DNA of 64,000 bases from Gonapodya prolifera JEL478. Taxonomy: Eukaryota > Monoblepharomycota > Monoblepharidomycetes > Monoblepharidales > Gonapodyaceae. The position numbers and the translations under genes are program-made. The stretch lies in the NCBI GenBank assembly GCA_001574975.1, contig KQ965786.1, positions 186,001-250,000 of the forward strand. Reading direction: 5' to 3'. This document shows, one piece after another, positions 1 through 17,958 of this stretch. The notes under the pieces were generated by a model that was given only the letters and a program-made list of their open reading frames with translations, searched no databases and was not told the DNA's origin. How positions within the stretch are numbered: position 1 is the first letter of the stretch; every line of letters begins with the position of its first letter.

Positions 1-316
1 AGGTTTGAGGCGAACGATTAACTTGCGGGGGAGCGTGGAGAAGGCATTTGAATAAAAATTTACGGCAACGTTTTTCGATTGACGATTTGTTTGCAGGTTG
101 GTATGTACCGATTTTGTACTTGAGTGTGTTTGTTTTTCAGTGATCACTCTTTCCACCAAAACACATGGCCTGAAGGGTCATGGCGTGATTGCCGTGATGA
201 TTGCGGAGTCTGAATAGGTCAGGAACTAATGGGTGGCCGAATATATGCAGCATTAGAAACGAAATTACAAGGAAGAAATGCAAGAAAGACCAAATTAGGT
301 GCTACGATGACAGACT
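1..316. other. Intergenic, downstream of the receptor gene
   Basis: I see no coding signal, RNA gene or repeat here. It is the 3' flank of the minus-strand receptor gene whose stop codon is at 317-319. Confidence 0.5.
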
Positions 317-2101
317 TTACATACGCCCATCACCAGTGCCCGTTCTCCTCGCAAGTATTGTAAGCAAAGGACTGAATGCATCTGCCCACAATGAAGATCT
401 GAATTCAGGATCCGAGAAAATTCTCTTGGGTGCCACCCCTTGGGACCCGAGACCATCATGCGTCATCGGGGTCCTCGATGAGTCTGGCGTTGCACTCCTC
501 GAAGATAAAGGGGATGGCCCCGATGCGTGAGGGCCCATGGAAAGTGTGCGGACCGACGAAGGGGGCGACGAGGGAGGAGATGTTGAAGGGGTCCCAGGAA
601 CGGTCGACGTGGAGTGCATTCGGAAATGCCTTGCGGAAGCTGAGCTCTCCGACTGGTAGACAGTGCTTGCTGAAGGTGACCGAGAGTGAGAGTGGTGGCC
701 TCGTTTTGGATCCTCTGGCCCATCGAGTACCATATACTTGTGTCTTGGGGAGGACTGCATGGACCTTGAAGGTGACAGACTGCGTTCCATGCGCGACGGA
801 GACACGAGATCTGGGAGCTCGGTCGCAAGTGCAAGGCGCGGACGGCCCTTTCCCGAATGCGATTCTTCTAGTATGGCGACGGCAAGCTTTGATGCGGTGG
901 GGTCGAACACCAGAAATGCGATTGTGTTTGCGAAGCCGCTTATGGTTATAGCGATTTCTAAATGGAATGCAAAGAGATTAGTGCCTCCGTATGAGAGATC
1001 TAAAGTGTATGCACATACCGCCAATAAATGCCAGGACAGGCACATCATCAAAAATCGTGGCCACAATTGCCGTTCCACCACAAAGAAGAATGAGCAGCGG
1101 GTACATGATCAATCTCCGGGACAATTCCGTTACGTCATCAGTTGCCCTTCGATTTGACGCAAGGATACCGGTCCCTTTCAATCTGAGATGCTCCGCCGCC
1201 ATTCTTGTGTGTCTCTGCGATAGTCGAGCAGTGATCACAAAGGCGAGGACGAAGTTGATCAAGATCGGGAGAGCAGCGCCGATGAGGACCGTCAGGGCCT
1301 GCGCGCCGAGGGGTTCTCGGAAGAAGCAGCCCCCGTCACCCGGGTTTGTTCCGACACTGGGTTGAAATTGGTGCAAAAAGGTCCAGGAAGTGAGTGCAAG
1401 GAAGGGAGGTATAACTTTCACTTACCCTCCGACGGTTGCGACCCCAAACCCCACGGCGGCGACAAGTGGAACAAGGAGAATAACAATCTCACTTGTTCTG
1501 GATGGTGACGGGATGTTAAGAACCAAAGACGAGAAGAGAAGTACTGGTCGCATGGTCGTTTATTTAAAGTAACAGTCACCGTCGTTTCAATGGACAATGC
1601 CAAACTTACTGCAAATCATCAGACTGCTATAATATTCTCCGGCATAAGAGCCAATGAAACCGAGGACGCTGAGTCTGCATGAGGGTGCAAGTGTGCACAT
1701 TTGTTCCGGAATAGATTTTTCGAGCTACGCACTTGCAAGCGATTGATTCAGGATCAACGAAAAGATTTGCTACGAAGCATCCTGTCCCGATGAGATTTCC
1801 GAGAAAAAGCACGATAAGTAGCTTGTGCAGTGTGTGACGAATAATCGAGGGCTTCACACTGGATGCATCGACGTTAACGGACGAGATTGCATTCCTGCAA
1901 GTTTAAATAACTGCATCACCTGTAAGCGAGCGCGTAAAGGCTCAAAACGATCAGATTCCCAAACACCGATGCCGACAATGCGCCGAGATGGATGAGTCCG
2001 CGCACATGCCTGTCGGCGAGCCAGGAATAGCTCGGAAAGACCATGGCAGGGGGGATCGAGCCCACCGGAGCGCCCGCGATTGGATCCCCTGTGATGCTCA
2101 T
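317..2101 (-). CDS. Seven-transmembrane G protein-coupled receptor, cAMP-receptor-like (class E)
   Basis: A six-exon model (1920-2101, 1733-1858, 1610-1674, 1426-1543, 1019-1356, 317-984) has canonical GT-AG introns and sums to 1497 nt, giving a complete 498-residue protein. Seven hydrophobic segments are visible at about residues 35-60, 70-92, 104-130, 142-163, 180-208, 247-270 and 280-303. Between helices 5 and 6 is a basic loop, and helix 6 begins with RRLIMYPLLILLC; helix 7 holds GFANTIAFLVFD. Both resemble Dictyostelium cAR and fungal cAR-like receptors. A Cys before helix 3 and one in the second outer loop could form the usual disulfide. The C-tail of about 190 residues is rich in Ser, Pro and Thr, as expected for phosphorylation. 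The start is the ATG at 2099-2101. The last intron would be only 34 nt; a 19-nt alternative also keeps frame. The ligand is unknown, and a Git3/GPR1-like sensor is the alternative. Confidence 0.8.
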
Positions 2102-2887
2102 TGTCGGTCTGGTCTGCAGGGTGCCGCTGCGGTGTGTTTGTGTAGGTGTGGCCACCGATCTCGGCGTATCCCGAACACGAAACGCCTCATCGGCGTCGAG
2201 GTATAAAATTAAAGTATTTGCGCGGAAAGGAGCGAGAGGAGGAACAAGGAAACGGAGGAGAGATTCACTTTTCACTGGATCTGTTACCAATCTATGGTCG
2301 ATTCTCTTTACATGCAGAATAGCAGCAGATGTGGCCAAACAGACGCACGATAGAAAAGGAGGCAAAAACAATGAGTCCACTCATCAAGACCGCACTACGT
2401 CGGCCTGTACGAAATATATTTTCGGCGCCCCAAGGTCTTCTTATCCCCGCCCCAACCTTTCTTATCTCCGCCCGTTGGATTAGGAAAAGTTGGGGCGGTG
2501 ATAAGCGAAATCCAGAATAGCTGTTCTCTAAGTTTGCAAAGTAATCACTGGCACTAATCTAAGATTGGTGGATGTTAATTAACACGGTAGCAGGTACTTC
2601 GGTTTTTTGTGATCAGATTTCGTAGGGGAAGTAGAGCTCGCTGCAGGGGCGCGAATGAGAGTTGCGGTTCATTGCTTGGACGGGAGAAGCTGAGACATTT
2701 TTAACACGAGTGAAGGAGAGCAATCAATTGTTTACTTTCGTAAAGCAAAGTTTTGACACTGATGTAATATGTGAAGTAAACGAATGAAAACAAAAATCTT
2801 ATACAAGCGAAAGTCAAAACTCGGGTGCTTAACTCTGATTCTCTCGGTCGTGTTCTTCCCCACAAGACTTCCAACGCGCGCTTGGAC
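2102..2887. other. Intergenic region upstream of the receptor gene
   Basis: This AT-richer stretch separates the receptor start from the stop codon of the next minus-strand gene. Open frames here are short and have no recognisable product. It should hold the receptor promoter and the terminator of the gene at 2888-3530, but no specific element could be identified. Confidence 0.4.
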
Positions 2888-3530
2888 TTACCACTGGTCG
2901 CCAGTAAATTGAGCCCCCCTTCTTTGGGTCGTAATCACTTTCAGGTAGTCTTTTTTCAGACCGTAACGGCCGTCTTTCGGGTTCACTCCAAAGTCACACT
3001 TCACAGGCTCAATTATTTCACGAACCACCTTCCCAGGTGGTTTCACTTTTGAAGCCGCAGCTATGTCTTGCTTGATATCAACCATTCCCGTCCCCTTGCT
3101 CTCATTCAGCACCTCCGACTCCAAGACCCCACGTTCGACCAGAGGCTCAGACGTAGTCTTTGCATCGAGCGTTGCTGTATCATGAGACGCATCAACGCTG
3201 GGCACTACGGCAGCGTCCGTCTTGGGAGATGAAGGGACCGCCGCCGATGCACTTGGCCCATTGGGCACAAACGGGGAGGATAGTTCCAGCTCATCTGGCT
3301 CCGTTCTCCGAGGCCGAACGTCAATTTTCCCTTGACGTCGATCCTGTGCCTTGGTTGAATTGCCGGGAGTGATCGTTGCTAGCTCTGCGGGGTCAATCGA
3401 CTCAAGAGAATCTTCCCCTTCAGACGTCTCCACGGAAGAACCACCACTTACTGTGTGTTTTCCTTGGAGAAGGGGGATGTCGTTCCACCTGACTCATCCT
3501 CTTGCGCTGTCCTCTAGTGTCGGCAACCAT
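2888..3530 (-). CDS. Hypothetical low-complexity protein
   Basis: Two exons (3452-3530 and 2888-3384) joined by a 67-nt GT-AG intron give an in-frame 191-residue protein starting at ATG 3528-3530. The N-terminus is basic (QRKRM, SPRK). The middle is rich in Ser, Pro, Asp and Glu and looks disordered. The last 45 residues are basic and more ordered, with IIEPVKCDFG and GRYGLKKDYLKVITTQRRG. I do not recognise a domain. A GTAAGT at the stop codon leaves open that another 3' exon exists. The charge pattern would suit a nuclear protein, but that is inference only. Confidence 0.5.
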
Positions 3531-3703
3531 TTGGATGAAAGTTGGTTCGGGTTTCTGAAAGTGTCACCCGTCATGTGATTCCGCGGCATTCCCTTCACCA
3601 TTTCGAAAAATCAATCCTCTTTCACTATATATGCTAAAATTAAGTCGCCCGATTGTCCTTGTATCAATAAACAAGGGTTATTCATCAGTCCAACCAGCTC
3701 TTC

Positions 3704-5082
3704 TCAACAAGAGAGTGCCATTGCGCGATGGTCACAAACGTTGACCATAGGAGAGCCTTCCACAAATGCGGCGAGATTTCTGGCCCAGAGCTCAAGCGTC
3801 CTTCGGTTGCTCTCCCCGGAAGTCCACGAAATATGTGGTGTGAGAAAAAGTTTTCGTCGATCTTGGACATCTGTAAATATTGGAGATGTTGGCGAGGGTG
3901 GTTCGGGATCAAACACATCAATTGCTGCCCCTGAGAGTTGGTCCGAGTTGAGGACTGAAGGAAACGCATTTCATCATTTGTGAGTGCTCCTCCCACCTCA
4001 ACACCATCAACATACCATCCACAAGATCGTTCTCATTCACAATAGCACCTCGAGCAACGTTGATGAGGTACGCCCCCTTCTTCAACTTTCCCAGAACAGT
4101 CGAATCGATCAGCCCCTTCGTCTCATTGTTCAACGGCGACGTGAGAACGAGGAAATCCACTTCGGGAAGTAGAGAGCGCCATCTGTCGGGTCCAACGATT
4201 AGGTCTGCAACGCCTGGAATTGGGTCCTGTGCGGACCTCCGGCTGATTCAATGGTTACATGAAGTGAAGTGGGGAAGAAGAATATGTAGTGCCCTCACCT
4301 GCCCCAAACGTTCATGCCAAATGCCTTACATCTCTTCCCAATTTCTAATCCAATGCTTCCAAGACCAAAGATCAGAACATTACGCCCGAAAACATCCCCA
4401 CAACGTAAGCTTTTCCCGATCCTGAACAGATCTGCGTGATCAGGAAGGTTGTCAAGGGCTCTATATTCAACATGGCGCTTGACGTGAGCTAAGATTACTC
4501 CCAAGACGAACTCGGCTATCTGAGTGATAGGTTAGGGGAAAAGGGAAAATGAAAAAGGGAGTGACAAGTCTCACAGGAATGGAGTGCACACCCGTTGCAT
4601 TTGTCACGACGAGGTTTGGTAAGCTGAGCAGATCTGGGACAAGGAAACCTTCGATGCCCGCTTGATTACGACAGCGTTTCTGTGTCAGAAAAGGTGACAC
4701 CGCAGAGCTTAAACGGAATCAACTAACCGCTGGGTGAGTGAAGCCATCGTAGTTTTCTAGCAATAGTGGGTAGGCAATTGATTCAGGAAAAAAAAGGATC
4801 TCCGTAGTTGGGGGTGAGTGGTTCTCCAGCGTACCTGCATCTCCGAGCCAATGCTCCAACTTGCTTACCCGACCATGTGTAGCCCCAACGAAAAACAGCC
4901 TCCGCTTCGTCTATGAGTTCTTCGTCGGCAGGATCGACAGCGGTCAGGTCGGCGTGCAAATAAATCGGCTTCACGGCCAAGTTCCCGACCAGACTTGGGA
5001 CGATCGCTCGATAGATTTCGGGGACGATGATGAGGAGAGGAAGGCGCGATGGCTTCGTATGATCGGAATCGGTTGCGATCAT
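3704..5082 (-). CDS. D-isomer-specific 2-hydroxyacid dehydrogenase (NAD-binding)
   Basis: Several exons encode a two-domain D-2-hydroxyacid dehydrogenase, which reduces a 2-keto acid with NAD(P)H. The N-terminal substrate-binding part starts at ATG 5080-5082. The exon near 4300-4500 carries the Rossmann glycine motif GLGSIGLEIG after a helix typical of the family (AEFVLGVILAHVKRH). The exon near 4000-4160 has NETKGLIDSTVLGKLKKGAY followed by INVARGAIVNE, which contains the catalytic Arg. The last exon (3704 to about 3916) has DVFDPEPP and the catalytic His in LTPHISW. All catalytic residues appear intact. The substrate cannot be read from sequence; glyoxylate/hydroxypyruvate reductase-like enzymes are the closest type. 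It lies 158 bp downstream of PRP8 on the same strand. Confidence 0.9.
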
Positions 5083-5240
5083 GGGGAAGTTGGAATATCG
5101 AACGAGATAGCGCGATTATTCGAGTTCGTCCAATCACATGTTTCTTCCCATTACCAGGGCAAAGGAAGTGGAAAACAAAGATTTTTGATATGGAGAGGAC
5201 AGTGTATTCACAGATTACAATCAATATGCAAGTGCCCCAA

Positions 5241-13409
<8,169 letters not shown>

Positions 13410-13834
13410 TACGGCGTCCGAAACGCAGTCTGGGCACCGAGAGAATCAATTTTTCGAGCACCAGACAGTACCACTGCACGTCCGGGCGGGGGAAATCCCG
13501 CGTCGCGGTCGGTTTGACGTGTCCGTGAACCTGCTGCGCACTCGTTTTCCTCTGCTGCACGAGGAGAGGTCCAAACTGCCGGGTGGATACAAGTGTCAAG
13601 AAGACGCTTTCAGCGGAGGCCTGGTCGATCCCCGGTTGGCAGTGGACGAATGGGCGATGAAACTTCCACACAAGGAAAATGACACTTCGGTCCCTAACGC
13701 ACGGACCGTCACTTGAAATTCTCCCCTCCCAAAAAATGCAAAAAATTACGTGCAAAGCTTTTTCCAATACCCCAAAATACGCATTCGCCCCACACCACCT
13801 CCCCCCAATCTCCCCAATCTCCCCACCAGCCCAA

Positions 13835-15857
13835 TCACGCCGCAGCTCCCACAACCTCCTCCTCGGTCGCATCCTTATGCTTGGCCCTTCCATGCCGCAA
13901 CCGGTCCCACCTGCGCGTAAACACCTGCCCACAAACCCCGCACTCGAACGCCTTCTCCTTCTCCGCGGCCCCACTTCCACTTCCACTCCCACTCCCACTC
14001 GCGGCACCCTCGCCTTCGCCGTCCTCCGCGCCCGCCGTCGCCGCCTCGAACGAGGCCCACTCGTCAGGATGGAATGCCTTTGCGTGCCGCGTCGCGTCGT
14101 AGTCCCGCCGGAACGTCAGCGTGCACCCCGTTGGCGCGGCGACGGGGCACGGGATTTTGCGCAGCGGGTCGATGAGAGGCGCGCCGGCGAGGAGGGCGAT
14201 CAGGTCCACGGGGGGCGGGGGCTGGCGGGGGTCGGGGTGAGAGAGAGGGGGCTGTCAGCAGGGCCCGGCGATGGTGAGTGGTGGAGGGGAAGGTGAAGCT
14301 CACGGTTTTGGGTTTCGCCTGCGGCCGCACGCCCTGGTGGAGCAGCACGTGCCTGCGCAGCGACGACGCGAGAGTGAACCGTTTGGTGCAGACGGGGCAT
14401 TCGTGCGCGTTGGGCGTTTCGTGGGTCGAGCGGACGTGCAGGTTGAGGAGTTTTTTCTGGGGTGTAGGGTGAGAGGTGAGTATAAGGTGGTGATAAACTT
14501 TCACGGTTCGGAGTAGAAGTGCCGCATGAGGAATAGTGTGAACACGGCACTGCTCGGGCCGGGGGTGGTGAATCCAATCTGCCGCAGGGATGCAGCTCAG
14601 TCGTGCCCCAAAAGTCGCCTTCTTCCAGTCCTTCCACCACCTATCCCACCAACTCTTCTTGAGCAATTCCACCACCTGCCTCTCCATTCCACCACATCCC
14701 CCATCGTCGCCGCACCCCCACCAAGCTCTTCCCCCAGCTCACCCCTCCCAAACCGCGGGCCCTAACACCACCCACCACCCACCACCACCTCCCCCTCCCT
14801 AACACTCACCGTAACATACCCCCTCCCACACCCCTCGACCTCACACCGCCACCTCTCCCTCCTCTTCTCCCCCTCATGCGTGGCGACATGTCTCCTGAGC
14901 CCATCTCTCGACGCGAACGTGCGGGTGCAGATGACGCACACTGGGGGGTGGGATGCACGGACGTGCGCGTGCAGGATGGACGGGGTGCGGAAGGACATGG
15001 GGCAGTGCGGGCAGGTGTGGGTTGGGGTGGTGGGGTCTGGGATGGTGGGGGGGCGGTGGGGTAGAGTGAGGGTCGAGCGGCAAGCAGTCCTCAAAATTAG
15101 AGCTCAATCTTTGCGGTTCAGATACCCCTCCTTCTTCTTCTTCGTTGCAACAACATTGCAGTATTCCGCTCCGCGGGGTATTCACCTCCGGCGGACTCTA
15201 TACACGCTCTGCGTGGGATATTCCTCGCTCCGCGGGGTATTCGCCTCCGTTGCTTGCCACCCCCCCCCCCCCCCCCCCCCCCCCCCCAGTCCCGTACCTT
15301 GATGGACCTTTTCATGCTGCGCCAAATGACTAGGCGTCCTGAACCGCTTCCCACAGTCTGGCACCGGGCAGACATGCGGCCTCTTTCTCTCGCGGACTGC
15401 CTCGACATCCGAATCAAGTAGCACGGACATCGCATCATCTCCATCGTCATCTCCATCGCCATCAGCGCCATTAGCGTCACCGTTCTCGCCGCCGTGGGAG
15501 ATGAAGTCGGAGAGGGCGTCAGGGGGCGGTGATGGCGGGGGGAAGGAAGACGAGCGGAAGGACGTGGACTCGACTGCAGTCGAGACTGGCGAGAAGATGC
15601 GGTGCGAGTCGTCTTCGTCGTCTTCGTCGTCTTCGTCGTAGGATGCAATGCTTGCAGTCTGCGATCGTGGGTGCAGACGCAGGAAGCAGGATGAGAAATC
15701 GGCTCGGGCAACGTTGGGAGTGGAGCTTCACCTCGAGGTCTTCTGCTCTTTCGCCGTCGTCGTCGCAGGGGTGCAGAAGGATGTGCGTGAGCAGCAAGTG
15801 GCGCGATGTAAACTGTGCGCTGCAGTGTGCGCAGGTGAAGAGCGCCGCCTGTCGCAT
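13835..15857 (-). CDS. Eight-finger C2H2 zinc-finger protein
   Basis: Five exons (15732-15857, 15298-15658, 14810-15036, 14304-14456, 13835-14221) give 1254 nt and a 417-residue protein. Finger 1 (FTCAHC...H...H) is at residues 7-30. An acidic region follows (DEDDEDDEDD, then a Ser/Pro stretch and a second Asp-rich run). Fingers 2-8 fill the C-terminal half: HVCPVPDCGKRF, HTCPHCPMSF, PVCVICTRTF, WRCEVEGCGRGY, HECPVCTKRF, a degenerate CPVAAPTGC finger, and FECGVCGQVF. A Gly/Ser run precedes the last finger. The many consecutive fingers recall TFIIIA, but the large acidic insert after finger 1 is not typical of it, so I call it a nucleic-acid-binding C2H2 protein of unknown target. Intron 2 carries a G28 run and short GC-rich repeats; the intron splitting finger 5 is about 350 nt. 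Confidence 0.85.
14457..14809 (-). other. Long intron splitting zinc finger 5
   Basis: On the minus strand the donor ACG|GTGAGT at 14809/14810 and the acceptor CCCCAG|AAA at 14457/14456 join GRGYVT to KKLLNLHVRSTH and restore finger 5 in frame. The intron is 353 nt, several times the usual length here, and is C-rich on the plus strand. Open frames inside it are composition artefacts. Confidence 0.75.
15037..15297 (-). repeat. Intron with G28 run and 24-bp GC-rich direct repeats
   Basis: This 261-nt intron of the zinc-finger gene holds a run of 28 C (plus strand) at 15260-15287, which begins about ten bases inside the 5' splice site on the transcript side as G28. Next to it are two 24-bp copies beginning CGCTCCGCGGGGTATTC at 15167-15190 and 15226-15249, differing at one base. 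A third degenerate copy lies at about 15205-15223. Confidence 0.85.
15608..15642. repeat. Short in-frame tandem repeat encoding the acidic run
   Basis: The plus strand reads repeated TCGTCTTCG/TCGTCGTCT units, which on the minus strand encode Asp-Glu-Asp repeats in exon 2 of the zinc-finger protein. It is a nine-base periodic coding microsatellite. Confidence 0.75.
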
Positions 15858-16210
15858 GCGGGGTGAGTGAGAGTGCAGAGTCGGGTGACAGCGGGTGCAG
15901 CCCCCCTCTTTCTGCTGCCCACTGCGCACCGCGTCACTCTCCGTCTCCGCCCACTCTCCGACTCGCGTGTCGTCTGCCATCGCACGGCGCTGTCTCTGCC
16001 CACGCACTTTCTCCTTTGCTGCGGTCGCATTGTTTACCCGGGCTGCGGTCTCCGGCTGATCCTTGTGACATCGGGCGCAATCCGCCCCAAAACCCGTGCG
16101 ATCATCCCCCAAAATATTGCCGCCCTCCACGCTTCTTCCTTCCGCGCGTCTGGAAAAGCATTCGCTGCCCCCTCGCCCACCCGCCCCCCATTGCATCCCC
16201 ACACACCCAC
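15858..16210. promoter_or_regulatory. Divergent promoter region between the zinc-finger and DUF2306 genes
   Basis: These 353 bases separate two divergent start codons (15857 minus, 16211 plus). The stretch is C-rich on the plus strand with pyrimidine tracts close to the plus-strand start. No clear TATA box was found. It must contain both promoters. Confidence 0.5.
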
Positions 16211-17682
16211 ATGCCATCCGTGCTCCCCCCCTTCGTCGCAGCGGGCCTCAACGCGCTCGGATGGGCAACCTACACACTCACAACAACTGACCGCGCAATC
16301 AACAAGAACCTGACTACGTTTGCACGGAACGACCCCAACGAGATGGATGCCATGTTCAACGGCATGAAAAAGCTCGCGCGAATCACTCCAGACACCACAA
16401 CGGATGACGCGTATGCGGTGGGTATTTTCTGCGAGGTCTGGAGTGCGAGTGCGAAGCACGGAAGACCGAGCACCGAGGCTTAAGCGACTCTTTCGCGGAG
16501 CGCACCCGAGGCCTAGGCGCCGCTAGGCGCTGACCGAGGCTGGCCGCCGGAGGCGAGAGCGGAACACTAAGCACGAAGCGCAGATCGAGGAGCCCTCCGG
16601 TTGTCCATCGTCCTTAATTAATGGCAATTGATGGACCCCCCCGGCGTTATTGGCAATTGTTATACGCGACATACGACACACGACCAGTTTGGCAAGTTCA
16701 TGTACTCCAACGACTGGTACGGCAGCGAAAAGCTCGTCTTCCTCGTCCACAACGCCGCGATTCTGCCCTGGGGTCTGCTGTCTTCCATCCAGTTCAGCCA
16801 AACGATCCGCAAACACTACATCAACATCCACCGCTGGAACGGCCGCTTCCTCCTCCTCTCGCTCATCCCGGCCTCCATCACGGGGTTCCAGCTCGGAATG
16901 ACCTCTCATGCTATTATGAGTTCGATGCGCGTGAGTGATCCTCGCATGTCGTTATTATCGTATATCTCACCGTATCGTCACGACCGTGCCAACTGCCAAC
17001 TGCCAACTGCCAACTACCACATCCCCGGACTCACCACCCACATCACTCCTCACCACCCACCATTCACCACTCACAACCCACACCCCACACCCCAACACCA
17101 CCAACCAGGTCCCACTCGCGGTCATAACGTTCATGTACCCAATGTACAACGCCCTCATGGGGTACTTGGCCCTCGTCGCGCCACCGCCGGGCAGGAAGAA
17201 GAGCGCCAGTATCGCGCTGCACCAGTACTACCGTACGTATTCCCCTGCCGTGCAGGTGGAGGTTGACGGGGGGAGGGAACACAATTTGACAAGTGGCAAC
17301 TGGACACATTCACACATTCACACCTCATCCCTCGACCCTCGTCCCTCGCAACAGTGACCAAAACGTCCATCTTCCTCGTCAACATCCCGATCATCAGGAT
17401 TGTCTTTGGCCTGCTCCTGGCACTATCCAACCGCATTCCCATCCTCAACAGAGGTACGTTCTTCCCCTCATCCCGCTCTCCCACGTCCCACTCACCCCCG
17501 CCCACCCCACACCCACAGCGACAGGCGTCCAACGCTACGTCTCGGCCCTCGGTCTCACGTTCGGTGTATGCGTCGCCGGCGGTCTCGTCGCGGCCGAGTG
17601 GTGGGGGCAGGTGTTTAAGCACACGGTTGGGAGGGTGGAGGATTTGAGCAGGAGTGGCGTTGGCGAGGCTAAGAAGGAGTAG
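16211..17682 (+). CDS. Multi-pass membrane protein, DUF2306-like
   Basis: Five exons (16211-16417, 16688-16930, 17109-17232, 17355-17453, 17519-17682) sum to 837 nt and encode 278 residues. Hydrophobic segments appear near residues 5-22, 85-105, 125-145, 153-175, 198-220 and 233-255, suggesting about six helices. After the second is the signature HRWNGRFLLLSLIPASITG, which resembles the His-Arg-Trp-x-Gly block of DUF2306 (YozB-like) proteins. The C-terminal tail is basic and short. Function is not known for this family. The first intron (270 nt) is unusually long and holds GC-rich repeat-like sequence. The gene lies tandem to and 276 bp upstream of the chitin synthase. The family call is tentative; the exon model is well supported by frame and splice sites. 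Confidence 0.65.
16418..16687 (+). repeat. Repeat-bearing first intron of the DUF2306-like gene
   Basis: The intron is 270 nt, against 90-180 nt for the others in this gene. Positions about 16490-16570 are very GC-rich and contain CGCGGAGCG and GCCGGAGGCGA, both shared with the intron repeats at 15167-15249, plus internal copies of TAGGCGC. Nearer the 3' end, TGGCAATTG occurs twice, at 16622-16630 and 16651-16659. It looks like an inserted short repeat. Confidence 0.55.
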
Positions 17683-17958
17683 TGGCTGTACGCTGTGGCT
17701 GTGGTTATGTATGCACGAAGGGTGATGGGTGTTGTGGGAGCGAATGTATGCTATCGTAATGTTATGTCGCGGGAGTTCACACCCACCATTGGTCGTTCTG
17801 CTCAAATATTCAGCACACGTGCTCTAAAAGCCTAGGAACGCAGTTGCGGGGAGTCGAAAGCAAAGTATGTAAAGTCGGGGTGTGTGGGATGCGCGGCAGA
17901 ACGGTTGAACCTGCCAACCAAAACCAAAATCAACCCCACGCCAACACCATCGGACCAA

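Noticed and set aside
317-1365. Long plus-strand open frames opposite the receptor gene (430-951, 738-1157, 991-1365)
   Set aside because: They are shadows of the minus-strand exons; they lack domain signals and the minus-strand model splices perfectly.
14064-14687. 207-codon minus-strand frame running through the zinc-finger gene
   Set aside because: Only its middle part (14304-14456) is coding; the rest is intron or out of frame with the fingers.
13855-15860. A firm call of TFIIIA for the zinc-finger gene
   Set aside because: Eight rather than nine fingers and a long acidic insert after finger 1; finger-by-finger similarity could not be confirmed by eye.
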